Shown piece by piece: positions 18,110 to 28,059 of a stretch of 64,000 bases of DNA (position 1 is the stretch's first letter; each line of letters begins with the position of its first letter). The stretch lies in the NCBI GenBank assembly GCA_947258815.1, contig CAMYJW010000025.1:1-64000 (forward strand), in the 5' to 3' direction. The notes under the pieces were generated by a model, which was given only the letters and a program-made list of their open reading frames with translations, did no database searches and was not told the DNA's origin. The translations under genes were made by a program, and so were the position numbers. Source of the DNA: an uncultured Sphingomonadaceae bacterium (lineage in GTDB: Bacteria; Pseudomonadota; Alphaproteobacteria; Sphingomonadales; Sphingomonadaceae).

Positions 18110-19024
18110 ATGTCGGAATTGTCGAAAACCAGCGCCGCACCCCTCAGTTTTCAGGACATGATCCTGAGGCTCCACGCATTCTGGAGCGCGCAGGGGTGCC
18201 TGATCCTGCAACCTTATGACATGCGCATGGGCGCGGGCACGTTTCACCCCGCCACCACCTTGCGCGCGCTTGGCCCCGAGCCGTGGAAAGCCGCCTATGT
18301 TCAGCCCTCGCGTCGGCCGACCGACGGGCGCTATGGTGAAAACCCCAACCGGCTCCAGCATTATTACCAGTATCAGGTGATCCTTAAGCCCAACCCGGAC
18401 AACCTTCAGGAGCTGTATCTTGAAAGCCTTGCCGCGATCGGCATCGATCCGCTGGCGCACGATATCCGGTTTGTGGAAGATGACTGGGAAAGCCCGACAC
18501 TGGGCGCATGGGGGCTGGGCTGGGAAGTCTGGTGCGATGGCATGGAAGTCACCCAGTTCACCTATTTCCAGCAAGTCGGCGGGTTCGATTGCAAACCGGT
18601 TGCGGGCGAACTGACATATGGGCTGGAACGGCTGGCGATGTATATCCAGGGCGTTGACCGGGTTTATGATCTTAAATTCAACGATGCGGGCGCGACATAT
18701 GGCGACGTGTTCCTTGAGAACGAAAAAGAGCATTCGAAATACAATTTCGAAGTGGCAGACACCGCCGAACTGATGACCGGCTTCGAAAATGCAGAGCGTG
18801 AATGCATGCGCTGTATCGAAGCGCAAGTGCCGCTTGCGGCCTACGATCAGGCCATCGAGGCCAGCCACCTGTTCAACCAGCTGCAGGCGCGCGGCGTTAT
18901 CTCGGTGCAGGAACGCGCCAGCTATATCGGCCGGGTGCGCGATCTGGCCAAAGGGTCGTGCGAGGCATGGATTGCCAAAAACGCCGAACGCTGGGCGGCC
19001 GAGTATGAGGGGTGGACACCATGA
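18110..19024 (+). CDS. glyQ: Glycyl-tRNA synthetase alpha subunit
   Basis: GlyQ is the catalytic class II subunit of the bacterial two-subunit Gly[20 protein letters not shown] and [23 protein letters not shown] open the conserved fold. [23 protein letters not shown] and [14 protein letters not shown] are motif regions. At 304 residues it is typical. Its stop overlaps the glyS start by 4 nt (ATGA), ensuring balanced synthesis. Confidence 0.98.
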   Translation: MSELSKTSAAPLSFQDMILRLHAFWSAQGCLILQPYDMRMGAGTFHPATTLRALGPEPWKAAYVQPSRRPTDGRYGENPNRLQHYYQYQVILKPNPDNLQELYLESLAAIGIDPLAHDIRFVEDDWESPTLGAWGLGWEVWCDGMEVTQFTYFQQVGGFDCKPVAGELTYGLERLAMYIQGVDRVYDLKFNDAGATYGDVFLENEKEHSKYNFEVADTAELMTGFENAERECMRCIEAQVPLAAYDQAIEASHLFNQLQARGVISVQERASYIGRVRDLAKGSCEAWIAKNAERWAAEYEGWTP

Positions 19025-21060
19025 GCAATCGGACCACCTCCGATACGACCCAAGAGACGCGTGATTTCTTGCTCGAACTGCGCTGTGAGGAAATCCCCGC
19101 GCGGATGCAGGCAGGCGCACGGCGCGATCTGGAAAAGCTGTTTGCCGCGCAACTTGGCGATGCTGGCGTTGTGCCGGGCGAAATCAGCGTCTGGTCAACC
19201 CCGCGAAGGCTGGCTCTGATAGCGCGCGGTCTGCCCACACAAACCGAAGCCGTCAGCGAGGAAGCCAAAGGCCCGCCCGAAGGCGCGCCCGATCAGGCGC
19301 TGGATGGTTTTTGCCGAAAAAACGGCGTCACCCGCGATCAGCTTGAACTGCGCGAAGTCAAAGGCCGGCAGACATATTTTGCCGTGATCGAAAAGCCGGG
19401 CAGGGCGGTTAAAGACGTGCTGGCTGAGGCAATCCCCGCGATTATCCGCGCGTTTCCATGGCCCAAATCGCAGCGCTGGGGCGCGGCTTCGATCAGCACC
19501 GAAAGCTTGCGCTGGGTGCGTCCGCTGTCCGGCATCGTCGCGATTTTCGGCGATGAACTGGTTGAATGCGCGATTGATGGCATTGCATCTGGCTATGCGA
19601 CAAAAGGCCACCGTTTCCATGCGCCGGGCGAAATTACTATCGGCAGCGTGGATGACTATGCAGACAAGCTGCGCGCCTGCCATGTGATCGTTGACCATGA
19701 AGAACGGCAAAACCTGATCCGCACCAAAGCGGCACAGGCCGCGCAGGCCGCCGGGCTGGAGCTGGTGGAAGATGAAGGACTGGTGATTGAAAACGCCGGG
19801 CTGACCGAATGGCCGGTGCCGCTGCTGGGCCGGTTCGATGAGGAATATCTCGAAGTTCCGCCCGAAGTGATCCAGCTCACCGCGCGGACGAACCAGAAGT
19901 ATTTCGTCTGCGAAAGCGGTGGAAAACTGGCCAACGCCTTCGTGTGCACCGCCAATATCGAAGCGGCGGACGGCGGCGAGGCGATTGTTGCAGGCAACCG
20001 CAAAGTCCTCGCCGCGCGGCTATCCGATGCGCGCTTCTTCTGGGACGTTGATCGCAAGAAGTCGCTAGAACAGCACGCCGAAGGGCTTGCGCGGATCACT
20101 TTCCACGAAAAGCTCGGCACCGTGGCCGACAAAGTGGAGCGCGTTGCCAAGCTGGCCCGCTGGCTGGTTGAGGAGGGGATTGTAAAGGGGGCAGACCCGG
20201 CACAGGCCGAACAGGCCGCGCGACTATGCAAAGCCGATCTGGTCACCGAAATGGTCGGCGAATTTCCCGAACTGCAAGGCCTGATGGGCGGCTACTATGC
20301 CCGCGCCGAAGGCCTGCCCGATGCCGTGGCAGACGCCATCCGCGATCATTACAAGCCAGTAGGGCAGGGCGATGACGTGCCCACAGCGCCGGTGACGGTG
20401 GCGGTAAGTCTGGCGGACAAGCTGGATACGTTACGTAGCTTCTTCTCGATAGATGAGAAGCCGACCGGTTCAAAAGATCCGTTTGCCCTGCGCCGGGCTG
20501 CGCTTAGCATTATTCGCCTGATAACCGATAATGCACTGCGTATGAGTGTGGGTGAAGATGATCTCCTCGACTTCTTCGCAGACCGCCTCAAGGTTCAGCA
20601 AAAAGAGGCTGGCGTCCGCCACGATCTGATCGACGCTGTGTTCGCGCTGGGCGGGGAGGATGATCTTGTCCGTCTGCTGGCACGCGTTCATGCCTTGCAG
20701 GATTTCATCGGCACCGAAGACGGGCAGAACCTTCACGCCGGATACAAACGCGCGGCGAATATCCTGAAGAAAGAGGAATACACGCCCGGCGCGGCGAACG
20801 ATGCGCCCGAACCGGCGGAAAAAGCGCTGATCGATGCGCTTGATGCAGCCGGGCCGAAAGCCGCCGCTGCGATTGAGGCGGAAGATTTTGCTGCCGCGAT
20901 GGCGGCTCTTGCCTCGCTGCGCGCGCCAATCGATGCGTTTTTCGAAACTGTTACCGTAAATGACAGTGATCCCGCGAAACGGGCCGCGCGGTTGACACTG
21001 CTTGATAAATTTCGTGTTGCAGTGCACAATGTCGCGGACTTTTCGAAGATCGAAGGCTGA
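19021..21060 (+). CDS. glyS: Glycyl-tRNA synthetase beta subunit
   Basis: GlyS binds tRNA-Gly and completes the heterotetramer. The ORF track starts at 19012, but the ATG at 19021 overlapping the glyQ stop is preferred. Recognisable blocks are [38 protein letters not shown] and [14 protein letters not shown]. The mid-protein HD-like region includes [25 protein letters not shown], and the C-terminal anticodon-binding domain ends about [23 protein letters not shown]. At 679 residues it is normal. The next gene, ppdK, follows 7 nt later. Confidence 0.97.
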   Translation: MSNRTTSDTTQETRDFLLELRCEEIPARMQAGARRDLEKLFAAQLGDAGVVPGEISVWSTPRRLALIARGLPTQTEAVSEEAKGPPEGAPDQALDGFCRKNGVTRDQLELREVKGRQTYFAVIEKPGRAVKDVLAEAIPAIIRAFPWPKSQRWGAASISTESLRWVRPLSGIVAIFGDELVECAIDGIASGYATKGHRFHAPGEITIGSVDDYADKLRACHVIVDHEERQNLIRTKAAQAAQAAGLELVEDEGLVIENAGLTEWPVPLLGRFDEEYLEVPPEVIQLTARTNQKYFVCESGGKLANAFVCTANIEAADGGEAIVAGNRKVLAARLSDARFFWDVDRKKSLEQHAEGLARITFHEKLGTVADKVERVAKLARWLVEEGIVKGADPAQAEQAARLCKADLVTEMVGEFPELQGLMGGYYARAEGLPDAVADAIRDHYKPVGQGDDVPTAPVTVAVSLADKLDTLRSFFSIDEKPTGSKDPFALRRAALSIIRLITDNALRMSVGEDDLLDFFADRLKVQQKEAGVRHDLIDAVFALGGEDDLVRLLARVHALQDFIGTEDGQNLHAGYKRAANILKKEEYTPGAANDAPEPAEKALIDALDAAGPKAAAAIEAEDFAAAMAALASLRAPIDAFFETVTVNDSDPAKRAARLTLLDKFRVAVHNVADFSKIEG

Positions 21061-21067
21061 TTATCCG

Positions 21068-23740
21068 ATGAACAAGCAGGTCTATACGTTCGGCGGCGGG
21101 GCCAGCCACGATGATCCGCGCGCGACCGACAAGGTTATCGTTGGCGGCAAGGGCGGCAACCTTGCCGAAATGGCCAGCATCGGCCTTCCTGTGCCACCCG
21201 GTTTCACCATCACGACCGAAGAATGCGTCAGGTATCTCGCTGAAGGCTCCGATTTTTCGGATGATCTGCGTGCACAAGTGGCAACCGCCCTGGCGCATAT
21301 CGAAACTGCGGTCGGCAAAAAGTTTGGCGATGCGGCCGATCCGCTGCTGGTTTCGGTCCGCTCCGGCGCGCGGGTTTCAATGCCCGGCATGATGGACACC
21401 GTCCTTAATCTTGGCCTCAACGACGAAACGGTAAAAGGCCTTGCCGCCACATCGGGCGACGAACGCTTTGCCTGGGATTCCTATCGCCGGTTCATCCAGA
21501 TGTATTCCGATGTGGTGCTTGGCCTCGATCATCATCTGTTCGAAGATGCGCTGGAAATTGCCAAGGAAGATAACGGTTTTTTCAATGATGTTGAGATGGA
21601 AGCTGAACACTGGCAGACGCTGGTCGGCGAGTTTGAAGCCATCGTTGAGAAAGAACTGGGCAAACCGTTCCCCAAGGATGTGCATGAGCAGCTGTGGGGC
21701 GCGATTTCCGCTGTTTTCGATAGCTGGGATGCAGACCGCGCGAAAGTATATCGCCGGTTGAACGATATTCCCGGTGACTGGGGCACCGCCGTTAACGTGC
21801 AGGCGATGGTGTTTGGCAACATGGGCGAAACATCGGCCACCGGCGTGGCTTTCACCCGCGATCCTTCCACCGGGGACAAGGCCTATTACGGCGAATGGCT
21901 GGTCAACGCGCAAGGCGAGGATGTCGTCGCCGGGATTCGCACGCCCCAGTATCTGACCGAAACGGCCCGCGAAGCCGCTGGCGCCAAGCTGCCTTCGATG
22001 GAAGCGGCGATGCCAACGGCATATGCCGAACTGGCGCGCGTTTTCGAGCTGCTCGAACGCCACTATCGCGACATGCAGGATATCGAGTTTACGGTTGAGC
22101 GCGAGAAGCTGTGGATGCTGCAGACGCGCAGCGGCAAACGCACGGCGAAAGCGGCGCTGAAAATGGCGGTCGATATGGTCGAAGAAGGCCTGATCGACGA
22201 AGCCACCGCGATTGCCCGCGTCGATCCGATGGCGCTCGATCAGTTACTGCATCCCACGCTTGACCCGGAAGCCCCGCGCGATGTGCTGGGACGCGGTCTG
22301 CCGGCATCGCCCGGCGCGGCATCCGGCGCGATCGTGCTTGACGCCGATACGGCTGAAAAACACGCAGAAATGGGCGAAGCGGTGATTCTGGTGCGGGTCG
22401 AAACCAGCCCGGAAGATATTCACGGCATGCACGCCGCGAAAGGCATTCTCACGGCGCGCGGCGGAATGACAAGCCACGCGGCGGTTGTGGCAAGAGGCAT
22501 GGGCAGGCCGTGCGTTTCGGGTGCATCGGGCCTTTCCATCGACATGAAATCGCGCACGCTGCGAATGGACAATCACGAACTCAAGGAAGGCGATGTCATC
22601 ACGCTGGACGGAGCGTCCGGCGAGATTATGACGGGCCAGATCCCGACCATCGAACCCGAACTGGCCGGAGACTTCGGCACACTGATGGAATGGGCCGACC
22701 GGCATCGCCGTATGGCGGTGCGCACGAATGCCGAAACGCCCGAGGATTGCCGGATGGCGCGGCAGTTCGGGGCGGAAGGCATTGGCCTATGCCGGACCGA
22801 GCATATGTTCTTCGATGCAGACCGGATCAGCGCGGTGCGCCAGATGATCCTGGCCGAAGACGAAGCCGGACGCCGTGCGGCCCTGGTCAAACTGTTGCCT
22901 GCCCAGCGTGACGATTTCCGCCAGATTTTTGAAGTTATGACGGGCCTTCCCGTAACCATTCGCCTGCTCGATCCGCCTCTGCACGAATTCCTTCCGCACA
23001 GCGAAGACGATTTTACCGAGTTGTCGGATGCGATCGGCATCGGTGTCGATACCTTGCAGCGCCGCGCAAACGAATTGCATGAATTCAACCCGATGCTTGG
23101 CCATCGCGGATGCCGTCTGGGAATCACATTCCCCGAAATCTATGAAATGCAGGTCCGTGGCATTTTCGAGGCCGCGTGCGAAATTGCCCAGGCTTCAGGC
23201 GATGCGCCCGTTCCTGAAATCATGATCCCGCTGGTGGCAACCCGGCGCGAACTTGAAATCCTGCGCGCCCTGGTTGAGCGCGTTGCCGCAACCGTGTTTG
23301 AGGAACAGGGGCGGACGCTTGAGTATCTGGTCGGGACGATGGTTGAACTGCCGCGCGCCGCATTGATGGCGGATGAGATTGCGCATGAAGCCTGCTTCTT
23401 CTCGTTCGGAACCAACGATCTGACCCAAACCGCGCTGGGCGTTTCACGCGACGATGCGGGGCGCTTTCTCAATCATTATGTCGATTTCGGCATCTATCCG
23501 CGCGATCCGTTCGTCAGCCTCGATATCGAAGGGGTCGGCCAGCTTATACGCATGGGCGCCGAAAAGGGCAGGGCGACCCGGCCCGATATCAAGCTGGGAA
23601 TCTGCGGCGAACATGGCGGCGATCCGGCCAGCATTGCGTTCTGTGAGGACATCGCCCTCGATTATGTCAGCGCCTCGCCCTATCGCGTGCCGATCGCGCG
23701 GCTTGCTGCGGCGCAGGCAGCGCTCGCAAAAGCAGGCTAG
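21068..23740 (+). CDS. ppdK: Pyruvate, phosphate dikinase
   Basis: PPDK interconverts pyruvate, ATP and Pi with phosphoenolpyruvate, AMP and PPi, so it can feed gluconeogenesis. The start is the ATG at 21068 (MNKQVYTFGGG). The N-terminal ATP-grasp domain shows GGKGGNLAEMASIGLPVPPGF and GDWGTAVNVQAMVFGN. The phosphohistidine domain has GGMTSHAAVVARGMGRPCVSG with the swivelling His. The C-terminal barrel has IGLCRTEHMFF, SFGTNDLTQTALG and GICGEHGGDP. At 890 residues it is full length. Its stop overlaps the convergent methyltransferase stop in a CTAG. Confidence 0.97.
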   Translation: MNKQVYTFGGGASHDDPRATDKVIVGGKGGNLAEMASIGLPVPPGFTITTEECVRYLAEGSDFSDDLRAQVATALAHIETAVGKKFGDAADPLLVSVRSGARVSMPGMMDTVLNLGLNDETVKGLAATSGDERFAWDSYRRFIQMYSDVVLGLDHHLFEDALEIAKEDNGFFNDVEMEAEHWQTLVGEFEAIVEKELGKPFPKDVHEQLWGAISAVFDSWDADRAKVYRRLNDIPGDWGTAVNVQAMVFGNMGETSATGVAFTRDPSTGDKAYYGEWLVNAQGEDVVAGIRTPQYLTETAREAAGAKLPSMEAAMPTAYAELARVFELLERHYRDMQDIEFTVEREKLWMLQTRSGKRTAKAALKMAVDMVEEGLIDEATAIARVDPMALDQLLHPTLDPEAPRDVLGRGLPASPGAASGAIVLDADTAEKHAEMGEAVILVRVETSPEDIHGMHAAKGILTARGGMTSHAAVVARGMGRPCVSGASGLSIDMKSRTLRMDNHELKEGDVITLDGASGEIMTGQIPTIEPELAGDFGTLMEWADRHRRMAVRTNAETPEDCRMARQFGAEGIGLCRTEHMFFDADRISAVRQMILAEDEAGRRAALVKLLPAQRDDFRQIFEVMTGLPVTIRLLDPPLHEFLPHSEDDFTELSDAIGIGVDTLQRRANELHEFNPMLGHRGCRLGITFPEIYEMQVRGIFEAACEIAQASGDAPVPEIMIPLVATRRELEILRALVERVAATVFEEQGRTLEYLVGTMVELPRAALMADEIAHEACFFSFGTNDLTQTALGVSRDDAGRFLNHYVDFGIYPRDPFVSLDIEGVGQLIRMGAEKGRATRPDIKLGICGEHGGDPASIAFCEDIALDYVSASPYRVPIARLAAAQAALAKAG

Positions 23741-24495
23741 CGCCGCCAGCCACTCAGCGTGAGAATCTCGAACCGTTCCACCGTGCGGCCATTTTCGGCG
23801 CGTTGCGCAAAAGCCTGACGCGCGCTGGCAAACGCGGCCTTGCCAAGCGGTGGCCCCGGATCGGCGAGGACATTGCTCAGGCCCATCGTTCGCAGATCGG
23901 CGACGAGGCGCTCCAGCGTCCGGAAGCCAACATCGAGCGGGCGCGAATCGATGACCGGATCGGCAAATCCCGTGCGCTGCAAAAGCTGACCTCCGGCCCG
24001 CACGTCGACCAGCGGGTGAATGCGCGGGGCAGGGCGATCGCCATCGGCAGCAAACATGATGTCGCGCAGCACAGGCAGACTGCCCGATCCGGCGAAACTG
24101 GCGATCATCATACCGCCGGGAGACAAGGCATTGCGAATATGAATGAGCGCACCGGGCAAATCGTTGACCGTGTCCAGCGTGCCAAGCGAAGCAATGAGAT
24201 CGAAGCCGGAAAACGGGAACGGCTGTTCCTCGTTCAGATCCAGCGCAGGCTCTGCCTCGGTCACGTCGCAGCCGCGCGCACGCAATCGTTCGGCCAGCGC
24301 GCCGGTCCAGTCTGCGATAACAAGGCACCGGGCCGGCTCGAAACGCAAAAACCCCAGACGTTCGAGCACGTCTTCCACCATATCGTCTATAAGATAGCGC
24401 GGTGCATCGCCGGACTGCCGCAAACGCTGCGTCCGCTTTTTGAGCGCCAGTCTTCTGTTCGGGGAAAATATGGTGGGAGGGGATTGACCGTTCAT
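23737..24495 (-). CDS. SAM-dependent methyltransferase-fold protein (NDUFAF5/BioC-like)
   Basis: The protein has a class I methyltransferase fold with degenerate motifs: RCLVIADWTGALAERLRARGCDVTEAEP for motif I/II, FDLIASLGTLDTVNDLPGALIHIRNALSPGGMMIASF for the central strands. The opening IFSPNRRLALKKRTQRL resembles NDUFAF5-like family members of alphaproteobacteria and mitochondria. Motif I lacks the usual GxGxG, so activity is uncertain. Start is either ATG 24495 (MNGQSPP), with AGGAGG only 2 nt upstream, or ATG 24516. The gene is divergent from comF, a common neighbour. Confidence 0.82.
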   Translation of the reverse strand: MNGQSPPTIFSPNRRLALKKRTQRLRQSGDAPRYLIDDMVEDVLERLGFLRFEPARCLVIADWTGALAERLRARGCDVTEAEPALDLNEEQPFPFSGFDLIASLGTLDTVNDLPGALIHIRNALSPGGMMIASFAGSGSLPVLRDIMFAADGDRPAPRIHPLVDVRAGGQLLQRTGFADPVIDSRPLDVGFRTLERLVADLRTMGLSNVLADPGPPLGKAAFASARQAFAQRAENGRTVERFEILTLSGWRR

Positions 24496-24568
24496 CGCCT
24501 CCTCCTGCCGGTCCATCGTCTGTCAGGCAAGCGCTTGTGATCCTGCGGACATCGCATAGGGTGAAGTC

Positions 24569-25309
24569 ATGGCGCTCGCCGATGCAATAAGTCCGCTTGT
24601 CGATCTGGTGTTCCCGCCGCGCTGTCCGCTATGCGGTGAAGGTATTGCCGCGCAGACCGGGCTGTGCGCGGCGTGCTGGTCAGAGCTGATCATTCCCGGC
24701 GATCCATCGTGTAAATTGTGTTCACGACCATTTCCCGCAGACGTGCAGCACGAAAGTGTGTGTGCGCCTTGCCTTGCGCAGGCGCCAAGGCACGATGGTA
24801 TTGCCGCCGCTACGCTATACAACGATGCTTCGCGCAAGCTGGTTCTTGCGCTCAAACACGGAAACCGGATCGCCCTTGCTCCGATGATGGCGCGATTGAT
24901 GGCAGCCAAACTCGATCTCGTGGACGACGACTGGCTGATCGTCCCGGTGCCACTCCACCGCTGGCGGCTCTGGCGAAGAGGATACAACCAGGCCGCTGTG
25001 CTGAGCAGGCATCTGGCGCAGCAATCCGGCGCGCGCCTGTTGATCGATGCGTTGGTCCGGCACAAGGCCACGCCGGTTCTCGGAGGGCTGGGTGCCAAAG
25101 CCAGGGCACGTGCATTGAGCGGCACGATCACGGTCAGTCCGAAGCGATCCGAAGCGGTGCGGAGTGCGAATATTCTGCTGGTCGATGATGTCATCACCAG
25201 CGGCGCGACGAGCAACGCCTGTATCACCGCGCTCAGGAAAGCGGGTGCGCGCAAAGTGGTGATCGCCTGCTTTTCGCGCGTGCTGGACGAAGCGCTGGAT
25301 GCTGTGTGA
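24569..25309 (+). CDS. comF: ComF-family phosphoribosyltransferase-like protein
   Basis: ComF proteins combine a zinc-finger-like N-terminus with a phosphoribosyltransferase fold and act in DNA uptake in naturally competent species; the biochemical activity is not settled. Cysteine pairs CPLC, CAAC, CKLC and CAPC lie within the first 75 residues. The PRPP loop is ILLVDDVITSGATSNAC near residues 206-222. VPLHRWRLWRRGYNQAAVLSRHL is the usual ComF central motif. Length is 246 residues, typical. It is divergent from the methyltransferase and is followed by a gene-free structured region. Confidence 0.92.
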   Translation: MALADAISPLVDLVFPPRCPLCGEGIAAQTGLCAACWSELIIPGDPSCKLCSRPFPADVQHESVCAPCLAQAPRHDGIAAATLYNDASRKLVLALKHGNRIALAPMMARLMAAKLDLVDDDWLIVPVPLHRWRLWRRGYNQAAVLSRHLAQQSGARLLIDALVRHKATPVLGGLGAKARARALSGTITVSPKRSEAVRSANILLVDDVITSGATSNACITALRKAGARKVVIACFSRVLDEALDAV

Positions 25310-25325
25310 CAGCTCCTCAAAAGCG

Positions 25326-25355
25326 AAAACGCCCGAGACCTGATGTCCCGGGCGT
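25326..25355 (-). terminator. Rho-independent terminator, minus strand
   Basis: Ten-base arms ACGCCCGAGA and TCCCGGGCGT pair with a single mismatch around a seven-base loop. On the minus strand the stem is followed by TTTTCGCTTTT. On the plus strand there is no T tract, so it fits a minus-strand transcript better than comF, though it could serve both. Confidence 0.7.
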
Positions 25356-25540
25356 CCTCGTGACGAAACAAAATCCTTGGACCCGTTGTCCCGTACCAGA
25401 CACTCAGCCCCAGCGGAGCATCTGGCATGATCCCTCATGTTCTGGTCAGCAGGCTGTATCGCTCTGTCGCTGGCCGTCCCTGAACCATGGCACTTTTCGG
25501 CAACTCAGGCTCTCTGCGGAACCTTGAGTAAAATCGGCAA
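25326..25540 (-). ncRNA. Candidate structured ncRNA with long rod fold (6S RNA possible)
   Basis: No convincing ORF covers this part of the 378-nt comF-hisI gap. Nested complementary segments make one long interrupted hairpin: 25385-25388 with 25501-25504, 25393-25398 with 25488-25493, 25403-25407 with 25480-25484, 25410-25415 with 25468-25473, and an apical hairpin 25426-25430 with 25435-25439 around a GGGA tetraloop (minus-strand reading). The terminator with its T tract follows on the minus strand, so the RNA is probably transcribed from about 25540 to 25326. A rod broken by internal loops is what 6S RNA looks like. I found no decisive 6S sequence motif, and SRP, RNase P and tmRNA signatures are absent. 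The exact 5' end and a promoter are not visible. Confidence 0.5.
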
Positions 25541-25687
25541 CCCCTCCCGAACTGCCGGATGATTTGTTCTACGCAAACGGTGAAAATGAAAAGGGGCAAC
25601 GCGCGGCGGCGTGGATTTTGGTGCGCATCTGTGGTTATCGTGCAACACGCAGTTGCGATTTCAATCTACCCGAAGAAGGAATATTTC

Positions 25688-26065
25688 ATGTCGAACACAC
25701 AGGCGGACGAGCGTGAAAGGGGTCTGCAATTCCTTCCCCGCTTCGATGCCAAAGGTCTGCTCACCGCGATTGCGGTCGATACCGAGAGTCGAGACATCCT
25801 GATGGTCGCGTTCATGGATGAGGACGCGCTTGCAAAAACCCGGGAGACGAAGTTGGCGCATTTCCATTCGCGCTCACGCGGGAAACTATGGCTGAAAGGT
25901 GAAACATCCGGCAATTATCTGCGGGTGCAGGACATCCTCGTCGATTGCGATCAGGATGCGCTTGTCCTACTGGTGAAACCGGAAGGTCCGGCCTGCCATA
26001 CCGGCGCACGAAGCTGTTTTTACCGCAGACTTGAAGGCGATGGGTTGGAGCGACTGGACGAATAA
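25688..26065 (+). CDS. hisI: Phosphoribosyl-AMP cyclohydrolase
   Basis: HisI opens the purine ring of phosphoribosyl-AMP in histidine biosynthesis. The start is the ATG at 25688 with AAGGA about 7 nt upstream; the ORF-track start at 25559 includes unlikely sequence. Conserved blocks are TAIAVDTESRDILMVAFMDEDAL, AHFHSRSRGKLWLKGETSGN, DCDQDALVLLV and CHTGARSCFYR, containing the Zn/Mg-binding cysteines and aspartates. At 125 residues it is a HisI-only form without the HisE domain. No other his gene is nearby. Confidence 0.95.
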   Translation: MSNTQADERERGLQFLPRFDAKGLLTAIAVDTESRDILMVAFMDEDALAKTRETKLAHFHSRSRGKLWLKGETSGNYLRVQDILVDCDQDALVLLVKPEGPACHTGARSCFYRRLEGDGLERLDE

Positions 26066-26107
26066 TCGCCACGGGAGTTGGCGAGTTGATGAGGAGTGCT
26101 TCAGGCC

Positions 26108-27910
26108 ATGCCAACGTTCACCGCGCCGACCCGCGACACACTGTTCGTGATCAGAGAAGTCATCGGGCTGAGCGATTACGAAGAGCTGCCCGGCTTTGAA
26201 GCCGCTTCTCCCGATATCGTCGCAGCGGTGATCAATGAAGCCGGGAAATTCGCTTCCGAAGTGCTGGGTCCGCTGAACGCGCCCGGCGACCGCGAGGGTT
26301 GCACCCGCGCGGACGACGGATCGGTGACAACACCGGCAGGATTCCGGCAAGCGCACGATCAGTATCGCGCGGCGGGCTGGGGCACGATTTCCGCGCCGGA
26401 ACGATTTGGCGGACAGGGCATGCCCGATGTGCTGGGGTTTGCAGTGGCCGAATTCATGACCGGCGCGAACATGGCGTTTGCGATGTATCCGGGGCTGACT
26501 GACGGTGCGGTTTCGGCACTGCTGGCGAAGGGCTCGCCAGAGCAGCAGGCGATGTATGTCCCGAAAATGGTGGCAGGCGAATGGCTTGGTACGATGAACC
26601 TGACCGAGCCGCAATGTGGCACCGATCTGGGCCTGATCACCACCACGGCCGATCCGTCGCCCGATGGCAGCCATGCGATCACCGGCACCAAAATCTTTAT
26701 TTCCGCGGGCGAACACGATCTGTCCGAGAACATCATTCACCTTGTGCTGGCCAGAATCCCCGGCGCGCCCGAAGGCACCAAAGGGATTTCGCTGTTTGTG
26801 GTGCCCAAATTTATCGTCAACGATGATGGGTCCGTCGGTGAACGCAATGCCGTTTCATGCGGCGCGATCGAACACAAGATGGGCATTCACGCCAACGCGA
26901 CATGCGTGATGAACTATGACGGCGCGAAAGGCTGGCTTGTCGGCGAAGAGAACAAGGGCCTTTCGGCGATGTTCATCATGATGAATGCCGCGCGGCTTGG
27001 CGTTGGCATTCAGGGGCTGAGCCAGGCCGAAGTCGCCTATCAGAACGGCGTATCCTATGCGCTGGAACGCCGGCAGGGCAGGGCTCTCACCGGCCCCGCC
27101 GAACCCGATGCCAAGGCCGATCCGCTGATCGTTCATCCCGATGTGCGCCGGATGCTGATGGATGCCAGGGCTTTCACCGAAGGAATGCGCGCGCTTTGTC
27201 TGTGGTGCGGCTTGCTGGTCGAACTGGCGGAAAAGGCCAATACCGAAGACGAACGCCAGCAGGCTGACGATCTGGTCGGGCTGCTCACGCCGGTTATCAA
27301 GGGCTATGGCACCGACAAGGGCTATGACGTTGCAACCAGCATGCAGCAGATCTGGGGCGGCCACGGCTATATCGTTGAAAACGGTGTCGAACAGTTTGTC
27401 CGCGATGCGCGGATCGCGATGATCTATGAAGGCGCGAACGGGGTTCAGGCGATGGATCTGGTCGGGCGCAAACTCGCGCGAAATGGCGGCCGGGCAATTC
27501 AGGCGTTTTTCGCGATGGTCGATCAGGAATGCGAAAGCGCAAAAGAGATCGAACAGCTCGCTGACATCGCGGCGCGGATCGCAAAAACCAATGGCGAACT
27601 GAAAGCGGCCACGATGTGGTTCATGCAAAATGCCATGGCCAATCCCGATAATGCGGGCGCGGGCGCGCATCATTACATGCACATAACCGGGATTGTTGCG
27701 CTTGGCCTGATGTGGCTGCGCATGGCCAGAGTTGCAGTGCGCGCACTGGACGAAGGCACCGGAGATGCCGCGTTCTATCAGGCCAAACTGGTCACGGCGC
27801 GACACTTTGCCGAAAGATACACGCCCGATGCCGGTGCCCTGCGCCGCAAGATCGACTCGGGCGCGGCGGCAATGATGGAACTTCCCGCCGATGCGTTCGC
27901 GCGCGGCTGA
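26108..27910 (+). CDS. Long acyl-CoA dehydrogenase (DmdC-like, with C-terminal extension domain)
   Basis: This flavoprotein oxidises acyl-CoA thioesters. The 600-residue length, rather than about 380, and the C-terminal four-helix extra domain place it with the DmdC/long ACAD subgroup. Markers are LTEPQCGTDLGLITTTA, GTKIFISAGEHDLSENIIHLVLAR, MLMDARAFTEGMRAL and YDVATSMQQIWGGHGYI. IYEGANGVQAMDLVGRKL carries the probable catalytic Glu. Start: ATG 26108 is preferred, and GTG 26096 is in frame with a better-placed upstream region. The real substrate (fatty acyl or methylthio-acyl CoA) cannot be told. It stands 40 nt after hisI. Confidence 0.9.
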   Translation: MPTFTAPTRDTLFVIREVIGLSDYEELPGFEAASPDIVAAVINEAGKFASEVLGPLNAPGDREGCTRADDGSVTTPAGFRQAHDQYRAAGWGTISAPERFGGQGMPDVLGFAVAEFMTGANMAFAMYPGLTDGAVSALLAKGSPEQQAMYVPKMVAGEWLGTMNLTEPQCGTDLGLITTTADPSPDGSHAITGTKIFISAGEHDLSENIIHLVLARIPGAPEGTKGISLFVVPKFIVNDDGSVGERNAVSCGAIEHKMGIHANATCVMNYDGAKGWLVGEENKGLSAMFIMMNAARLGVGIQGLSQAEVAYQNGVSYALERRQGRALTGPAEPDAKADPLIVHPDVRRMLMDARAFTEGMRALCLWCGLLVELAEKANTEDERQQADDLVGLLTPVIKGYGTDKGYDVATSMQQIWGGHGYIVENGVEQFVRDARIAMIYEGANGVQAMDLVGRKLARNGGRAIQAFFAMVDQECESAKEIEQLADIAARIAKTNGELKAATMWFMQNAMANPDNAGAGAHHYMHITGIVALGLMWLRMARVAVRALDEGTGDAAFYQAKLVTARHFAERYTPDAGALRRKIDSGAAAMMELPADAFARG

Positions 27911-28059
27911 TCGCACAAACGAGCGCCACCTGCGATGAACAACACGGGCATCGCGCCCCGGCTTCCGGCAACCTCGCATCGTCGCATGACGCTGGCTTCG
28001 CGCGCATCGCGCGTCGATTTCCTTGCGGGACAGGGGATCGACAACAGCAGGATCAACCG

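Noticed and set aside
25356-25687. Cobalamin or other riboswitch, or a his leader peptide, upstream of hisI
   Set aside because: No run of His codons and no recognised riboswitch core; the terminator direction points to a minus-strand RNA.
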